Source: Phaffia rhodozyma (taxonomy: Eukaryota; Basidiomycota; Tremellomycetes; Cystofilobasidiales; Mrakiaceae). From it: a stretch of 64,000 nucleotides of DNA. A program made the translations under genes and the position numbers. This document shows positions 34,601 through 45,600 of the stretch, piece after piece; positions within the stretch are counted from its first letter, which is position 1; every line of letters begins with the position of its first letter. The notes under the pieces are model-generated. The model did no database searches. It was not told the DNA's origin and saw only the letters and a program-made list of their open reading frames with translations. The stretch is taken from the NCBI GenBank assembly GCA_014706385.1, contig JACGZH010000003.1:761501-825500 (forward strand), read 5' to 3'.

Positions 34601-37600
34601 TAAGAAAAGAGTTTTTTTCCCTTCGATAACTCGAAGAACACTACTCGGACTCATCCATCTTCTATGTATCTCAGACATCGGAGCCTAGTGCTTTCAATCC
34701 TGGGATTGATTTAAGCAAACTCCGAGCGTTCTACGCAATTCTGAACACCCTTCCATCGGAACTCCACGAGAGTATCTTCGAAGCTCTTCAAGGATTGTTC
34801 AGGAGACCGAGGAGAAGGTTTCATGAAAAGCAAGGCCCGAAAGGATTGACTTGGGTCATCATCCTACTCGAGGTGAGTTGGACGAATGTAGCCGCCTCAT
34901 CTACGTGTGTGTGCTCATCGATTTCCATTTGATCTGAATTTGATAGAACGACAGTTTGTTCAAAAGTAGGGATCTCAAAGCTGGAACTATTATAAAACGG
35001 TTCCTCGGTATCGTGTCTAATCTGTCCAACGATCAGCATCACATTGTACGTTTGAGTTCCTTATAAGATCAGGCGCATCTAAGGTTCTCGTTTTGATCAA
35101 ACTGTGTTTGGTCTTTGAGTTCAGTTGGTCAATTGGTTCAATCAACTTTATGACAAAGATGAATTCCAACACAAGCTGGAGTTGATCAGTACCGTGTACG
35201 TCCTAGACCCCTCTCCAAACAAGAAAAAATACATCAGAGCTGACTCTTGTACTCTCTCTCACAGAGTGGTTCCTCGGATTGTCAAACATATCCCCGCTTC
35301 AGCTCTTCCTCCCGCCAGTCGATCCAAAACGTTGCCGTACCTATACGACTGGCGATTTCGTTCGACCGCGAGAGTACTCTCCTTGATGTTTGCTTCGAAC
35401 ATGGCTGTACCCAGGGTGCCGATTTCTGCTTTCTATATTACACTGATCGACCAGTTGAATGCGGTGGTGGATTACGATGCCTGGGTCCGAACAGCCTCGA
35501 CGAGCTCAAAACAATGTTTCTTTGTGTCTCAATATCCATTCTTAATGTCTCTAGGATCGAAATTGAAGATTCTTCTGCATGACTCCAAGTGAGTCTCTTT
35601 GATTTGTTTCTCGTGTTCTCTTGTAAATTAACGATTGATTCCACGATTTTTTGTAGAGTCCAACAATCGGCATCTTATAACACTTCGTATATCGACCTTG
35701 ACGGCCGACGACTAATCCAACCATACATCACCATTCGAGTCCGTCGAGAACGATTAATGGAGGACTCATTAGCTCAGATTTCTGTCTCAATACATTATCT
35801 TAAGCGGGCTCTCCGAATTGAATTTGCTGGTGAAGAGGTCGGCCCATTTACACACCTATTCCATCCACTCGCGCGTGGTTTGATGTTGACAAGTGTTCTC
35901 TATCTCTCTATTTGAACATTGACCTCGAATATAGGGTGTGGATGCGGGAGGTTTGAAGAAAGAGTGGTTCTTGCTGTTGGTCAGAGAGCTATTTGATCCT
36001 CGGTATGGTATGTGGGTCTGGGATGAAGAGACAAATCTGTGTTGGTTCAACCCAGGCAAGTCTGCTCCCCTTCTTATTTGCTGTTTCAAACAATGTATGA
36101 TGTTATTGACCCGAATGGACTTTGCGTGACCCTTTTAGCTTCCCTAGAGTCAGAAGAGCAGTACACCTTAGTGGGCGTATGTTCATTTCTTCAATCTTCT
36201 CTTCTACAATAAAAGGACCTCCTCCCTCTTGAAGAAAAATTCTCACCTACTGATCATCACAAACCGCCTGGAATTATGAGTTACAGGTTGTTATCGGTCT
36301 AGCTGTCTATCACGCGTCTACATTAGATATTCGCTTGCCAGTGGCGGCGTTTAAAAGACTTCTTGACGAACCGGTCACTCTGACCGATTTGGAAGAATGG
36401 CAACCTTCATTAGTCAAAGGGCTGAGAGTTCTATTAGAGTTTGAAGGAGATGTGGAAGAAGTATTCTGTCGGACTTTTGTCGGAGAGGTTTGTCTCTATC
36501 ATCATTTGATCCCCGCCTATACAGGACTATGCTGATATGACCTACTCTTCTTGTGCGGGGAGGGTGAATAGTATGAGGCATTTGGCGAGATCATTCCAGT
36601 TCCATTGATCCCCAATGGAGAAAACACCCCGGTAACATCTGAAAATCGAGAAGGTGTGTATCTTGTTCTTCATCATGCACTATCACTGACTGCTAAGTCT
36701 ATTGACTGACATCCCTCATGTGGTTTTGTTATATAGAATATGTTGAACGGTTGGTTGAGGTATGGGTTTTTATTTCTTCTTGCGTCTTGGCTTTGACCGA
36801 TCTGATGGAATTGATTTTGTTTGCCTGACATCTATCGAGCAGTTCATGTTGGTTACTTCGGTTTCTCGCCAATTCCGGGCGTTCCAGAAAGGATGGCTAT
36901 CCGTGTGTGAAGGTTCGTTGTGTGTGATACATTTTTTCCTTCCTTACAAGACATTGTGTTGACGAGAGTTGTGTCTTTTCCCGGGGTGTTGGGTTTCTGG
37001 ATGTAAACCCAGGTAATGCGCTCTCGTTGTTCCACGCGGAAGAAATTAGTCTACTGGTCTGCGGATCGCCAGATTCGTTAGATGTAGCTCAGGTGAGTGA
37101 ATAATATTTCTACAATTGAATAACACATTTTCCTTCTTTTTCTCGCTCTGTATACTGACCTAGAGAGGGTTTTGTGCCTCATGGCAGCTCCGAGGGGTTA
37201 CTGTATACGAAGGCTGCTCGGCAGAAGATGAGTTGATTGAGTAAGGGCTTAATTTTCCTCTTCGACCTTGCCTTCTTTCACCGGAAGTAGCTCATCTCCT
37301 GTTGGCTGTCTTCAACGATCTGTGAGTGTAGATCGTTCTGGGAGCTCGTCTCTGCTTGGTCGACCGAACAACAACAAAAGCTTCTGGCGTTCGTTGTACG
37401 TATGATGTTTATTTTAGCTTTATCGACGAATGCATCTTTGACGATTTGAAATCGGTTGTCTTCGCTTATGACATCAGACGGGGAGCGACAGAGTGCCTGC
37501 GACCGGGCTGATCAACATGAGCTTCCGAATTCAAGCTACCAGAGTGCCCGAGACTTATCTTCCCTGTACGTGTCTTGAGCTTGAACTCTGAACCGACCTA

Positions 37601-37768
37601 GATATCGCATCCTGACCATTTGTTGTTCAACTATGATCACTTCCCTCCTCGAAAGCTTCGCACACATGTTTCAATACGCTCTGCTTGCCTAGGTATAGAT
37701 CAAAGACAGTGCTTCAGAAAAAGCTTGAAGAGGCGCTCACGATGAGCCAGGGTTTCGGGCTCAAATAG
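31668..37768 (+). CDS. HECT E3 ubiquitin ligase with LSD1-type zinc finger (Hul4-like)
   Basis: This is a HECT-class ubiquitin ligase that forms a thioester before transfer. The start ATG 31668 opens a long disordered Ser/Pro/Gln-rich region with three WDxLL motifs (32663, 33065, 33254). A 28-nt exon (33893-33920) and the next one build CVCC...LQYP...FRCTVC (CX2C...CX2C), matching LSD1-type zinc fingers. Then come a helical region and the HECT fold: RVRRERLMEDSL, EFAGEEGVDAGGLKKEWF, VGVVIGLAVYHA, FMLVTSVSRQFRAFQKGW, LVCGSPDSLDVAQLRG and TGSDRVPATG. The catalytic Cys is in SHTCFNTLCLPRY, codon 37667-37669. The product ends MSQGFGLK with TAG at 37766-37768. The architecture (C-terminal HECT, unique N-terminus) suggests Hul4/UBE3A relatives; the exact orthology is unsure. 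It has many introns, each about 60-90 nt. Confidence 0.88.
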
Positions 37769-38221
37769 ATATCTTGTTGGCCTGTCATTGTATCCATTGT
37801 TTCTTTATTCTCCTATCTCTATAATTATCTGTTTCTGTACCAGACTGTTCATACATGTCCATCGTGTCGATATATAGAATCCCTTTTTAATGACTCTTGC
37901 CGGCGATTTGACTTACGTAATTGCGCTCAATCCGGCGGTCGAAATCTCTTTGCCCGAGCCCGCCCGGTTCGGAGGTGGTTCGACCTGGTTCGATGGCCGG
38001 CGACTTGGCCGATCGGCACGGCCTTGCGTGTTCTCCTGGTTTCTCCATCTCGCTCGATCGTTTTTCATCTGGTTCGGAAGATACGATGAACCAGAAGGAT
38101 ACTCGACCAGCATATACCCCACTCGTTCATCGCACACGTAGCATACACCCAATTTAAAGTGCACTCAGCCATAGCTAACACACAGAACTACACATACATA
38201 CACTCATCCGGAACACATAGG
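37769..38221. promoter_or_regulatory. crtE upstream region with motif array
   Basis: About 450 bases between the HECT ligase stop and the crtE start. It holds three GGTTCG hexamers at 37966, 37977 and 37987, and a fourth at 38072. A 7-base inverted repeat CTGGTTC/GAACCAG lies at 38070-38076 and 38089-38095. CCCCAC occurs at 38117-38122, and a TATA-like TTTAAA at 38153-38158, about 65 bases before the ATG. CCCCAC fits the reverse complement of the Mig1 consensus and the core of sterol regulatory elements. Glucose repression of carotenogenesis is known in this yeast; that these sites mediate it is inference. Confidence 0.45.
38070..38095. repeat. Inverted repeat CTGGTTC-N12-GAACCAG upstream of crtE
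   Basis: Two perfect 7-base arms are separated by 12 bases, 127 bases before the crtE ATG. The left arm overlaps one of four GGTTCG hexamers. The geometry would suit a dimeric DNA-binding protein or a small hairpin; neither is shown. Confidence 0.6.
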
Positions 38222-40271
38222 ATGGATTACGCGAACATCCTCACAGCAATTCCACTCGAGTTTACTCCTCAGGATGATATCGTGCTCCTTGAACCGTATC
38301 ACTACCTAGGAAAGAACCCTGGAAAAGAAATTCGATCACAACTCATCGAGGCTTTCAACTATTGGTTGGATGTCAAGAAGGAGGATCTCGAGGTCATCCA
38401 GAACGTTGTTGGGTATGTCATCTCTCTTAGCTTGTCGGTTGGGGTTGTTGCTTGGAGCAGAACGGAGTTAGTAGACCGAGCAGGTCAAACGCCAGATGGG
38501 GTTCATGCCTGAACAACTTCAACCCTCGGCACGGAACAATGCAGCACTGACGGTCGTTATTTCGTTCTTTCTCGTTCTTGTTCTCGTTGGTAATCCGATT
38601 CGACTTGCTTGGTCTGCTATAAACAGCATGCTACATACCGCTAGCTTATTGTGAGTCTTTTCCTCATCCTCTTGCCTTTCTACACATCTCCCATCATGCT
38701 GGACCACTGGTCGTCTAGTTACAACAGTCCTCAAGATGCGACGGTAAACTGACATCTTTCTCTTGTGCGTTCGCTCCGTCATTTGTGTAAACGTCCCTTC
38801 TGTTCATTTTTTTCCCATTAGAATGGACGATGTGGAGGATTCATCGGTCCTCAGGCGTGGGTCGCCTGTGGCCCATCTAATTTACGGGATTCCGCAGACA
38901 ATAAACACGTTCGTTCATTTGCTCGTTCCATCCCATCTCTGTGTGTGTTCCGAAAGTCCTGACTTGCCTATTCTGACCGGATAACTACTATGGATTATAG
39001 TGCAAACTACGTCTACTTTCTGGCTTATCAAGAGATCTTCAAGCTTCGCCCAACACCGATACCCATGCCTGTAATTCCTCCTTCATCTGCTTCGCTTCAA
39101 TCATCCGTCTCCTCTGCATCCTCCTCCTCCTCGGCCTCGTCTGAAAACGGGGGCACGTCAACTCCTAATTCGCAGATTCCGTTCTCGAAAGATACGTATC
39201 TTGATAAAGTGATCACAGGTAAGCTTCACTTGTACTCTAGTCTTTGGATTGTATGTATTCATCTGACCAGCATTCGATTCTTCGGTTAAATAGACGAGAT
39301 GCTTTCCCTCCATAGAGGGCAAGGCCTGGAGCTATTCTGGAGAGATAGTCTGACGTGTCCTAGCGAAGAGGAATATGTGAAAATGGTTCTTGGAAGTGAG
39401 CGAATGGTCTTTTGTCCTGGCTGAAATCATTGTTGTCTATTGCTGACCATGTTCGGGATGAACGTCCATCTAGAGACGGGAGGTTTGTTCCGTATAGCGG
39501 TCAGATTGATGATGGCAAAGTCAGAATGTGACATGTATGTGCTCAATAATAACTACATCCGTCTATGTTTTCTTGTAGAGCATAACGTGCTCAACTCATC
39601 CGTTTCTTCTGGGAACCCTTAATCGTACTGGGCACATATCATTGTGTAGAGACTTTGTCCAGCTTGTCAACTTGATCTCAATATACTTCCAGATCAGGGA
39701 TGACTATATGAACCTTCAGTCTTCTGAGGTACTTATCGTTTCTCTAAGTATCACAGTCGAAACAATCTATTCTAATGTCTCCTGGTGCTTTGACTGCAAA
39801 CTTTTATCAGTATGCCCATAATAAGAATTTTGCAGAGGACCTCACAGAAGGGAAATTCAGTTTTCCCACTATCCACTCGATTCATGCCAACCCCTCATCG
39901 AGACTCGTCATCAGTCAGTTTCTTCTCTTCATTTCTCACCATGGTTCATACTCTATTTGTAGATGTTGAGCTTGTCATTCCTCTTTCTCTTTCGGCGCGC
40001 TATAGATACGTTGCAGAAGAAATCGACCTCTCCTGAGATCCTTCACCACTGTGTAAACTACATGCGCACAGAAACCCACTCATTCGAATATACTCAGGAA
40101 GTCCTCAACACCTTGTCAGGTGCACTCGAGAGAGAACTAGGAAGGCTTCAAGGAGAGTTCGCAGAAGCTAACTCAAGGATGGATCTTGGAGACGTAGATT
40201 CGGAAGGAAGAACGGGGAAGAACGTCAAATTGGAAGCGATCCTGAAAAAGCTAGCCGATATCCCTCTGTGA
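38222..40271 (+). CDS. crtE: Geranylgeranyl diphosphate synthase CrtE
   Basis: CrtE adds isopentenyl diphosphate to farnesyl diphosphate to make GGPP, the substrate of phytoene synthase in carotenoid and astaxanthin synthesis. The start is ATG 38222 ([14 protein letters not shown]). The first Asp-rich motif DDVED is at 38826-38840 and the second, DDYMN (the fungal form of DDxxD), at 39699-39713. Other motifs are [46 protein letters not shown] and [14 protein letters not shown] Pro/Ser-rich insertion of about 50 residues (39050-39195) lies between helices before the [11 protein letters not shown] segment. The sequence agrees with my memory of the Phaffia rhodozyma CrtE (about 376 residues), including that insertion. 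It contains about eight introns and ends with KKLADIPL at TGA 40269-40271. Confidence 0.97.
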
Positions 40272-41103
40272 AAGAACATATTCTCTCTCTCGTCTGTCCG
40301 TTTCTATCAGGGTTTTATAAGTTGTCTCTTTATTCCTAAGGGTTTGTCAGATGATTGGACTTGATGTGCTCTATTGCCCGTTCATCTTTTTCACTTCGAC
40401 TTTTTTCTCTACCGTGCATGCCCATTCGCATTCTCTTGTTCATCTTGTGTTTAATTTGTTCGACATAACATTAATCATCGTGTCTTCTTCTTTTCGAAGA
40501 AATCTCGTGACTTGTTGAACTTCAACTATAATTAATCATATTCATATCTCAAAGTCTTCGTCTTCTCGCAATGTGATTCCTCCTTCCAGTTCCCTCTTTG
40601 ATTTCCTTCTCATTGATCGGTTTCTTTTTCTTTTTTGCTCTCCTGTCTCTTCTTTATTCGCCTTCCGTCTCTCTGTCTCGTTTTCTCTTCACTTTTTTTT
40701 TTCATCTTCTCTCGGTCAACTTGTCATTTAATCTCTCTAGGGTCTCATGTCAACACGTGCCAAGCATGTCATACGTGTGCAGGGTGATGTACAGTCATTT
40801 TGCCATCCCTCTTCGCAGGGTCTCATCTATCTTGTCTATCGACTTTTCCTCTTTTTGAATTTCCTCGGAGTTTTATCTTGGTATAAGCAATGGAGAAGAG
40901 CGCATTCTTCCGTTGGTCGTGAACTAAACACAGACGACAATAACAGAAAGGACATTGAATATGTTGCGTCGAGCTATACGAGTGATAGAAATTGATACAA
41001 GATCGGCGGAAACCAGGATGAGAAAAGAAAGAGAGTGTCTGCAAACTCAATAGAGAAAAGATGAACAACTCGACGGGTGCAATATAGCTGGAGAACAGAA
41101 GAA
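40272..41103. other. Intergenic, convergent 3' ends crtE / J-protein
   Basis: About 830 bases. From 40380 to 40860 the plus strand is T/C-rich with oligo-T runs; the rest is mixed. Likely 3' UTRs and spacer. The longest frames (40598-40858) are pyrimidine-tract artefacts. No RNA gene is seen. Confidence 0.5.
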
Positions 41104-42436
41104 TCAGAATGCTTTCTGGCCGATGCTGGAGAAAAACTTTGCGGCGAGCGCTCGGAGAATCTGAAGAGAACCAATGGAAATCGAGAGATAAAAGTGAGCA
41201 GGATAAGGATGGGCAGGATCAACGAGCGAAACTTCTTTACCTCTGCCTTTCGGTCCGAGCCGAGACTCTTTGTTTTTCCAGTAAAAGTGGTATTATAAGA
41301 ACGATTGTGCTTTGGTCAGTTTCCCCCTGGAGAAAGAAGAAAGAAGCATATAAAGGAACATAGAAAACGTACCATGAAGACCTCACCAACGGCCTTTCCT
41401 TTAGCATCCCGGACGGCACCTAGACGATTTCCAGCAAATCCTCTGAATTGAAAAGAAAGAAAAGAAGAATTCTAATCAAGTCAGCGCTCTTTGTTCTATA
41501 TGCACGGCGATGATAGTTTACTCTCGAATCCACAGAACGTGAGAACAAGGTGATTTAGAATAAAGGACAACTCGTACCCGGCCATGGCTCCTGGTATGTT
41601 TCCAATCACAAATCCTACAGCCGCACCTCCTGCTCCTCCCACCAAGCTCCACATTCTTCCTGCGCGCTCTCTTCCAACCTCCGGCTCAAGTAGATCGGCG
41701 AACACACTCGTGAATGTTTCGTCGGCGTTAGAGTGACCTGCCGGACCACCAGTCGCCGAGTTGAAGAGGTTGGAAAAGAAGGACGAAGTGCTTTCTTTAG
41801 GAGGCACATTAGACGATGAAGAGTATGCCGATTCTTCAGTACCATCGAATGGGTCTGAAGAGGGGAACGAGTAGGACGAAGGAGTATGAAGGTCATATTC
41901 TCTTCGACGAGCTGGGTCAGACAGGGTAAAGTAGGCCTATGGAGAAAAGGGTGAGTCAAGAGCAAGTCTATATCTTCAATATGAAACACAATAGGAAACA
42001 GTATACGTACATCGGCTACCTGCTGGAATCTAGCAGTCGCCCGTTTCCTCTCAGCTGATGATAATCAACCCGCGGCGTGTCAACCTATATAACTGAGTGG
42101 ACTAATAAAGAGGGCGTCAAGACAAAATGAACGAACCATCGGAAGCGGTAGGGGCTAATCTATCGGGATGGGATTTGAGAGACTCCTTCTTGTAGGCCGA
42201 TTTAATCTCCTCACTAAAGTCGATGATATGTGGTTGGGTCAATACACCTCTCCAGAAGATGGATGGCTAGAAACACATACACTCACAATGAAGCCGTTCT
42301 AGGAACCGAAAGGATAGCGTAATACTTCAAAGTTGAGTTTATTGCAACATGAAACAACGACGAAACATCAGCAGTATGCCTATGCGCTCGAACACTCCCA
42401 AAGTGCTATATCAGAACATACATTGGGGATGGACAT
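41104..42436 (-). CDS. J-domain (DnaJ/Hsp40) protein with Gly-rich helix region
   Basis: J-proteins stimulate Hsp70 ATPase activity through the HPD loop. A 15-nt first exon (42422-42436, MSIPN) splices to YYAILSVPRTASF, EEIKSAYKKESLKSHPDRLAP and VADAYFTLSDPARRREYD, a complete J domain with HPD. A Ser-rich linker follows, then a domain with SVFADLLEPEVGRERAGRMWSLVGGAGGAAVGFVIGNIPGAMAG and FAGNRLGAVRDAKGKAVGEVFM. Its regularly spaced glycines resemble a membrane-associating glycine zipper. Two small final exons (about 41240-41266 and 41104-41160) give SLGSDRKAE and ILRALAAKFFSSIGQKAF. I chose them because they complete an amphipathic C-terminus; reading straight on gives an unlikely tail. The client and location are unknown. 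Confidence 0.82.
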
Positions 42437-42668
42437 GATGGTTGATGGCTAAAGGAGAACAGAAAAGGAAAGTTGCAAGCGGGGGCAGGGCTCATGATAT
42501 GAGGGTGCTTGTGGCACTGACGTCACGGCTTGCCACAAAGCTGTGTCAAACTCATAGACTGGGTGATAGAGAACAACATGTATATCATCATCTACGCGGA
42601 ACTTTCTCTGCTCCTTTTTCTTCCTTTCTGTCTTCCTTCTTTTACACACAAATATCCCGTCTAACAAT

Positions 42669-45600
42669 CTAAACTGCAAGAGCCGAGTTGATCACTTCGT
42701 CCCCAAGCCCCTTGAGAACATCCCTTGCTTCTCTGGCTGGTCGAGCTATGCTCGGGTTATCGAACACCGCAATACTCGACAAAAGCTTCTTGACGACTTG
42801 CTCCCTAACATCCAAAGTCTCAAAGATTGTGGGCACAGTGTTGGCGAGCGCGAGAATCACCTGAGAAGAAACCGGTGATGGTGGAGATGGGAAGATGAGG
42901 GATCTGATCGCAAAAAAAAGTTGGATAGATTAGATTAGTGATTCATTGTTTCCATCATCAGAACCAAAGTAAGGTCAAGTCAAATGAATGCAAATACTTA
43001 CTCAAACACTGGCTGGGCACTCTCGTTATCGTACAACGTCAAACCGGCCACAACTCGAGCGATTGCCTCGTTGAAAGCATCTATATTGTTGAGATAAGGA
43101 AATGTGTATTTAGACAATGGACCCTAGTTTGGCTACAAACATGCTGATTAACTAATGCAAAAGATAACGTACCATGTCCAGGCGTTTCGAAAGTCTCTCC
43201 GATCAGCTCCTCAATCGCGGATTTTGAGCCTGCGCCCAAGTTCTTACCAGCAGTCATACATACCGACGCAAGAGCATGTGCCATGCTAGAGGCAATCTCA
43301 GGCTCCGAAGTACGGCACCCAGCAACGAGTTCGGTGATCAAAGGATCTACTCGAGTTTGAGAGATCATCAACACACCAAGACCCTCGGCAGCGTGGTTCC
43401 GGATAGAGACCGAAGCAGGATCGGCCACCGACTTGACAAATGTCCTCTGCAGCTGAGGCTGGAAAGGTCGGACGAGATGGGGAACCTTTTGGAGGAGGAC
43501 TGTAAGAGTAGCCAGGATAGCGTTCTTGACGGCAGGGGGGAAGGTTTGACTAGAGATAACTCGGATAAGAGGACCAGTAAGTTGGACAATGTAAGGCTTG
43601 ATACCAGCCTCCGACGTTCGAAGTACGAGATCTCCAATACCGCCAGCAGCCTGTTCTCGCTGATCGTGGGTACCTCCGAGTACTCCTGCCAAAAGGATAG
43701 GCACGATAGACTGAGCACCCTTCGGGCGAGAAAATCCGGGCACTTCATAACCGGGAGCCGAGGTCGACTCAATACTGCTTCGAAGAGGGATGACCAAATC
43801 TTCTAATTCGTCTTTTGGTACAGCCTTAACCATGGCCTCGAGAGCCTCCCAAGCGGCGTCGACCACAGTAGACTGTCGGTCGGCAAACAAGGAGATGAGC
43901 TGTCTGATCCAATCGATTCGATAGTCCTCGTAGTCCTCTTCAGTAACTTGACAGAATGTTCGGAAGCACTGAAGAGCGCTGACTCGTCGCTCGGGAGATT
44001 CTCCCTTGGCCCAACCAAGAAGGGTCATCATGAGAGAGTTGATTCCCTCCAAATCCTCTACAGACTTCAATAATGTCTTGGTTGTCTCCTGGACCTCAGC
44101 CTTGATGTCTTCATCCTTCTCAGTCTCTAAAGACTTGACGAGAGCGGTAAGAATCGGTGTGAGTCGTCTACTGAGCGCGTTTCCGGCGACAGAAACCAAG
44201 GAACCCAAAGCTCGGGCATTGAATGCGGAGATCGGGACAGTGATAAGGGTTGGGATGACGACCGGGAAGATCGAGTTGGCACGGACAGTCATGATCTCTC
44301 TCAATGCTCGTAATGCGGTCTCGGACGAAGCCCCAGGTTGTCGGAGAGCCTCGAGAAGGGTTGGGATCGTTTGGTCAATAGCCTTATTTCCAAACTCTCC
44401 CTGGAGGAGAGCATCGAAGGTCTGAGCCGCGGCAGCTCGAACAGCGGCATTCTCATCAACGAGAGCGGTTCGGATACCTGCAATGATAGCACCCTCATGC
44501 TCCTCAAGCTGAGCAGGTACGGCATTCTCCCTATCAAGATCAACGAATCATCTGGTTAGGCTAAAATTCTTGTAAACGCATGCGAATTCGAGAAACGTAC
44601 AAAATTTCACTGAAGGCCAAACAGGCTCCAACACGGATGTTTGAATCGGGTGAAGACACACTAGAACGGAGGATAGGAACCATTTCGGCCATGATTCTCT
44701 CTCCGTTTTTTTTGCAGAGCTCAGCCAAGGTTCGCGAAGCAGTCTCCTTCTGTTCATCTCCAGGGCTAGATAGGAGAGAGATAACCATGTTGATAACAGA
44801 TGGCAAAATCTCTCGTAAAGTCTTGGGGGTATTCTGAACCAAGGCCTTCCAGATATGAACGGATCCGGTACGAACAGCTCCGACAGCATCTTGTCGTACG
44901 ACGTAGAGAGCGGAAAGCACGCGGTCTCGCTTCTCTTGCCCAAGAACTTCGAGGAGAACCTTTCGGGAAGAATCAGCAACACCAGTATCGACGCCTTCCT
45001 CCTCCTCAATCTCGGCCTTTCCACTGATACCAGTAAGCCTGAACAAGAGTTCTCCGATAAGGTTGACGGAGGACTGTCGGATTCGCCACTTTTCGTCTGC
45101 GAGACCCTTCTCTAACTCGGGCAGCAAAAGATCAACAGCCTTGGTCGAGTAATTGCTGATAATCATCTTACCGGCACGCATCGAAGCCTCTCGAACATAC
45201 TCGGACTCGTCGGCCAAACCTCCTAAAATAGGCGAAATAATTCGACCCAAATGGGGAGCGAACCGATGTCCGAAGGTAGTTGGAAGATATACCAGGAGAG
45301 AGATGAAACCTTCTCGAACGTAAGATCGAGGACTGCTAGCATTAGTGATAACTTCGGGAAGAAGACCCTCCAGTCGTTCCATACCCAAACCGGACAGCAC
45401 TTCACTAAGACCTTGAGCAGCTCCCTGAAAGATGATAATCAAGGTGTCAAAAAACTCTGAAATGGCGGGTAATTGGTTGATAGATGTATGTGCTAGACTA
45501 ACTTGTCGATCGACTCCTGAGGTGTCGGTTCGAAGGGTTTGAAGAAGGTTCTCCACGAGATCGGGGAAGCTCTCTTCTCCCAACCTTTCCACAAGAGTAC

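Noticed and set aside
40598..40858. Hydrophobic small ORF after crtE (MISFSLIGFFFFF...)
   Set aside because: Its composition comes from T/C tracts in the 3' intergenic region; there is no upstream promoter or conservation argument.
43276..43806. Other long open frames antisense to GCN1
   Set aside because: No ATG context, splice signals or domains; they mirror the GCN1 coding strand.
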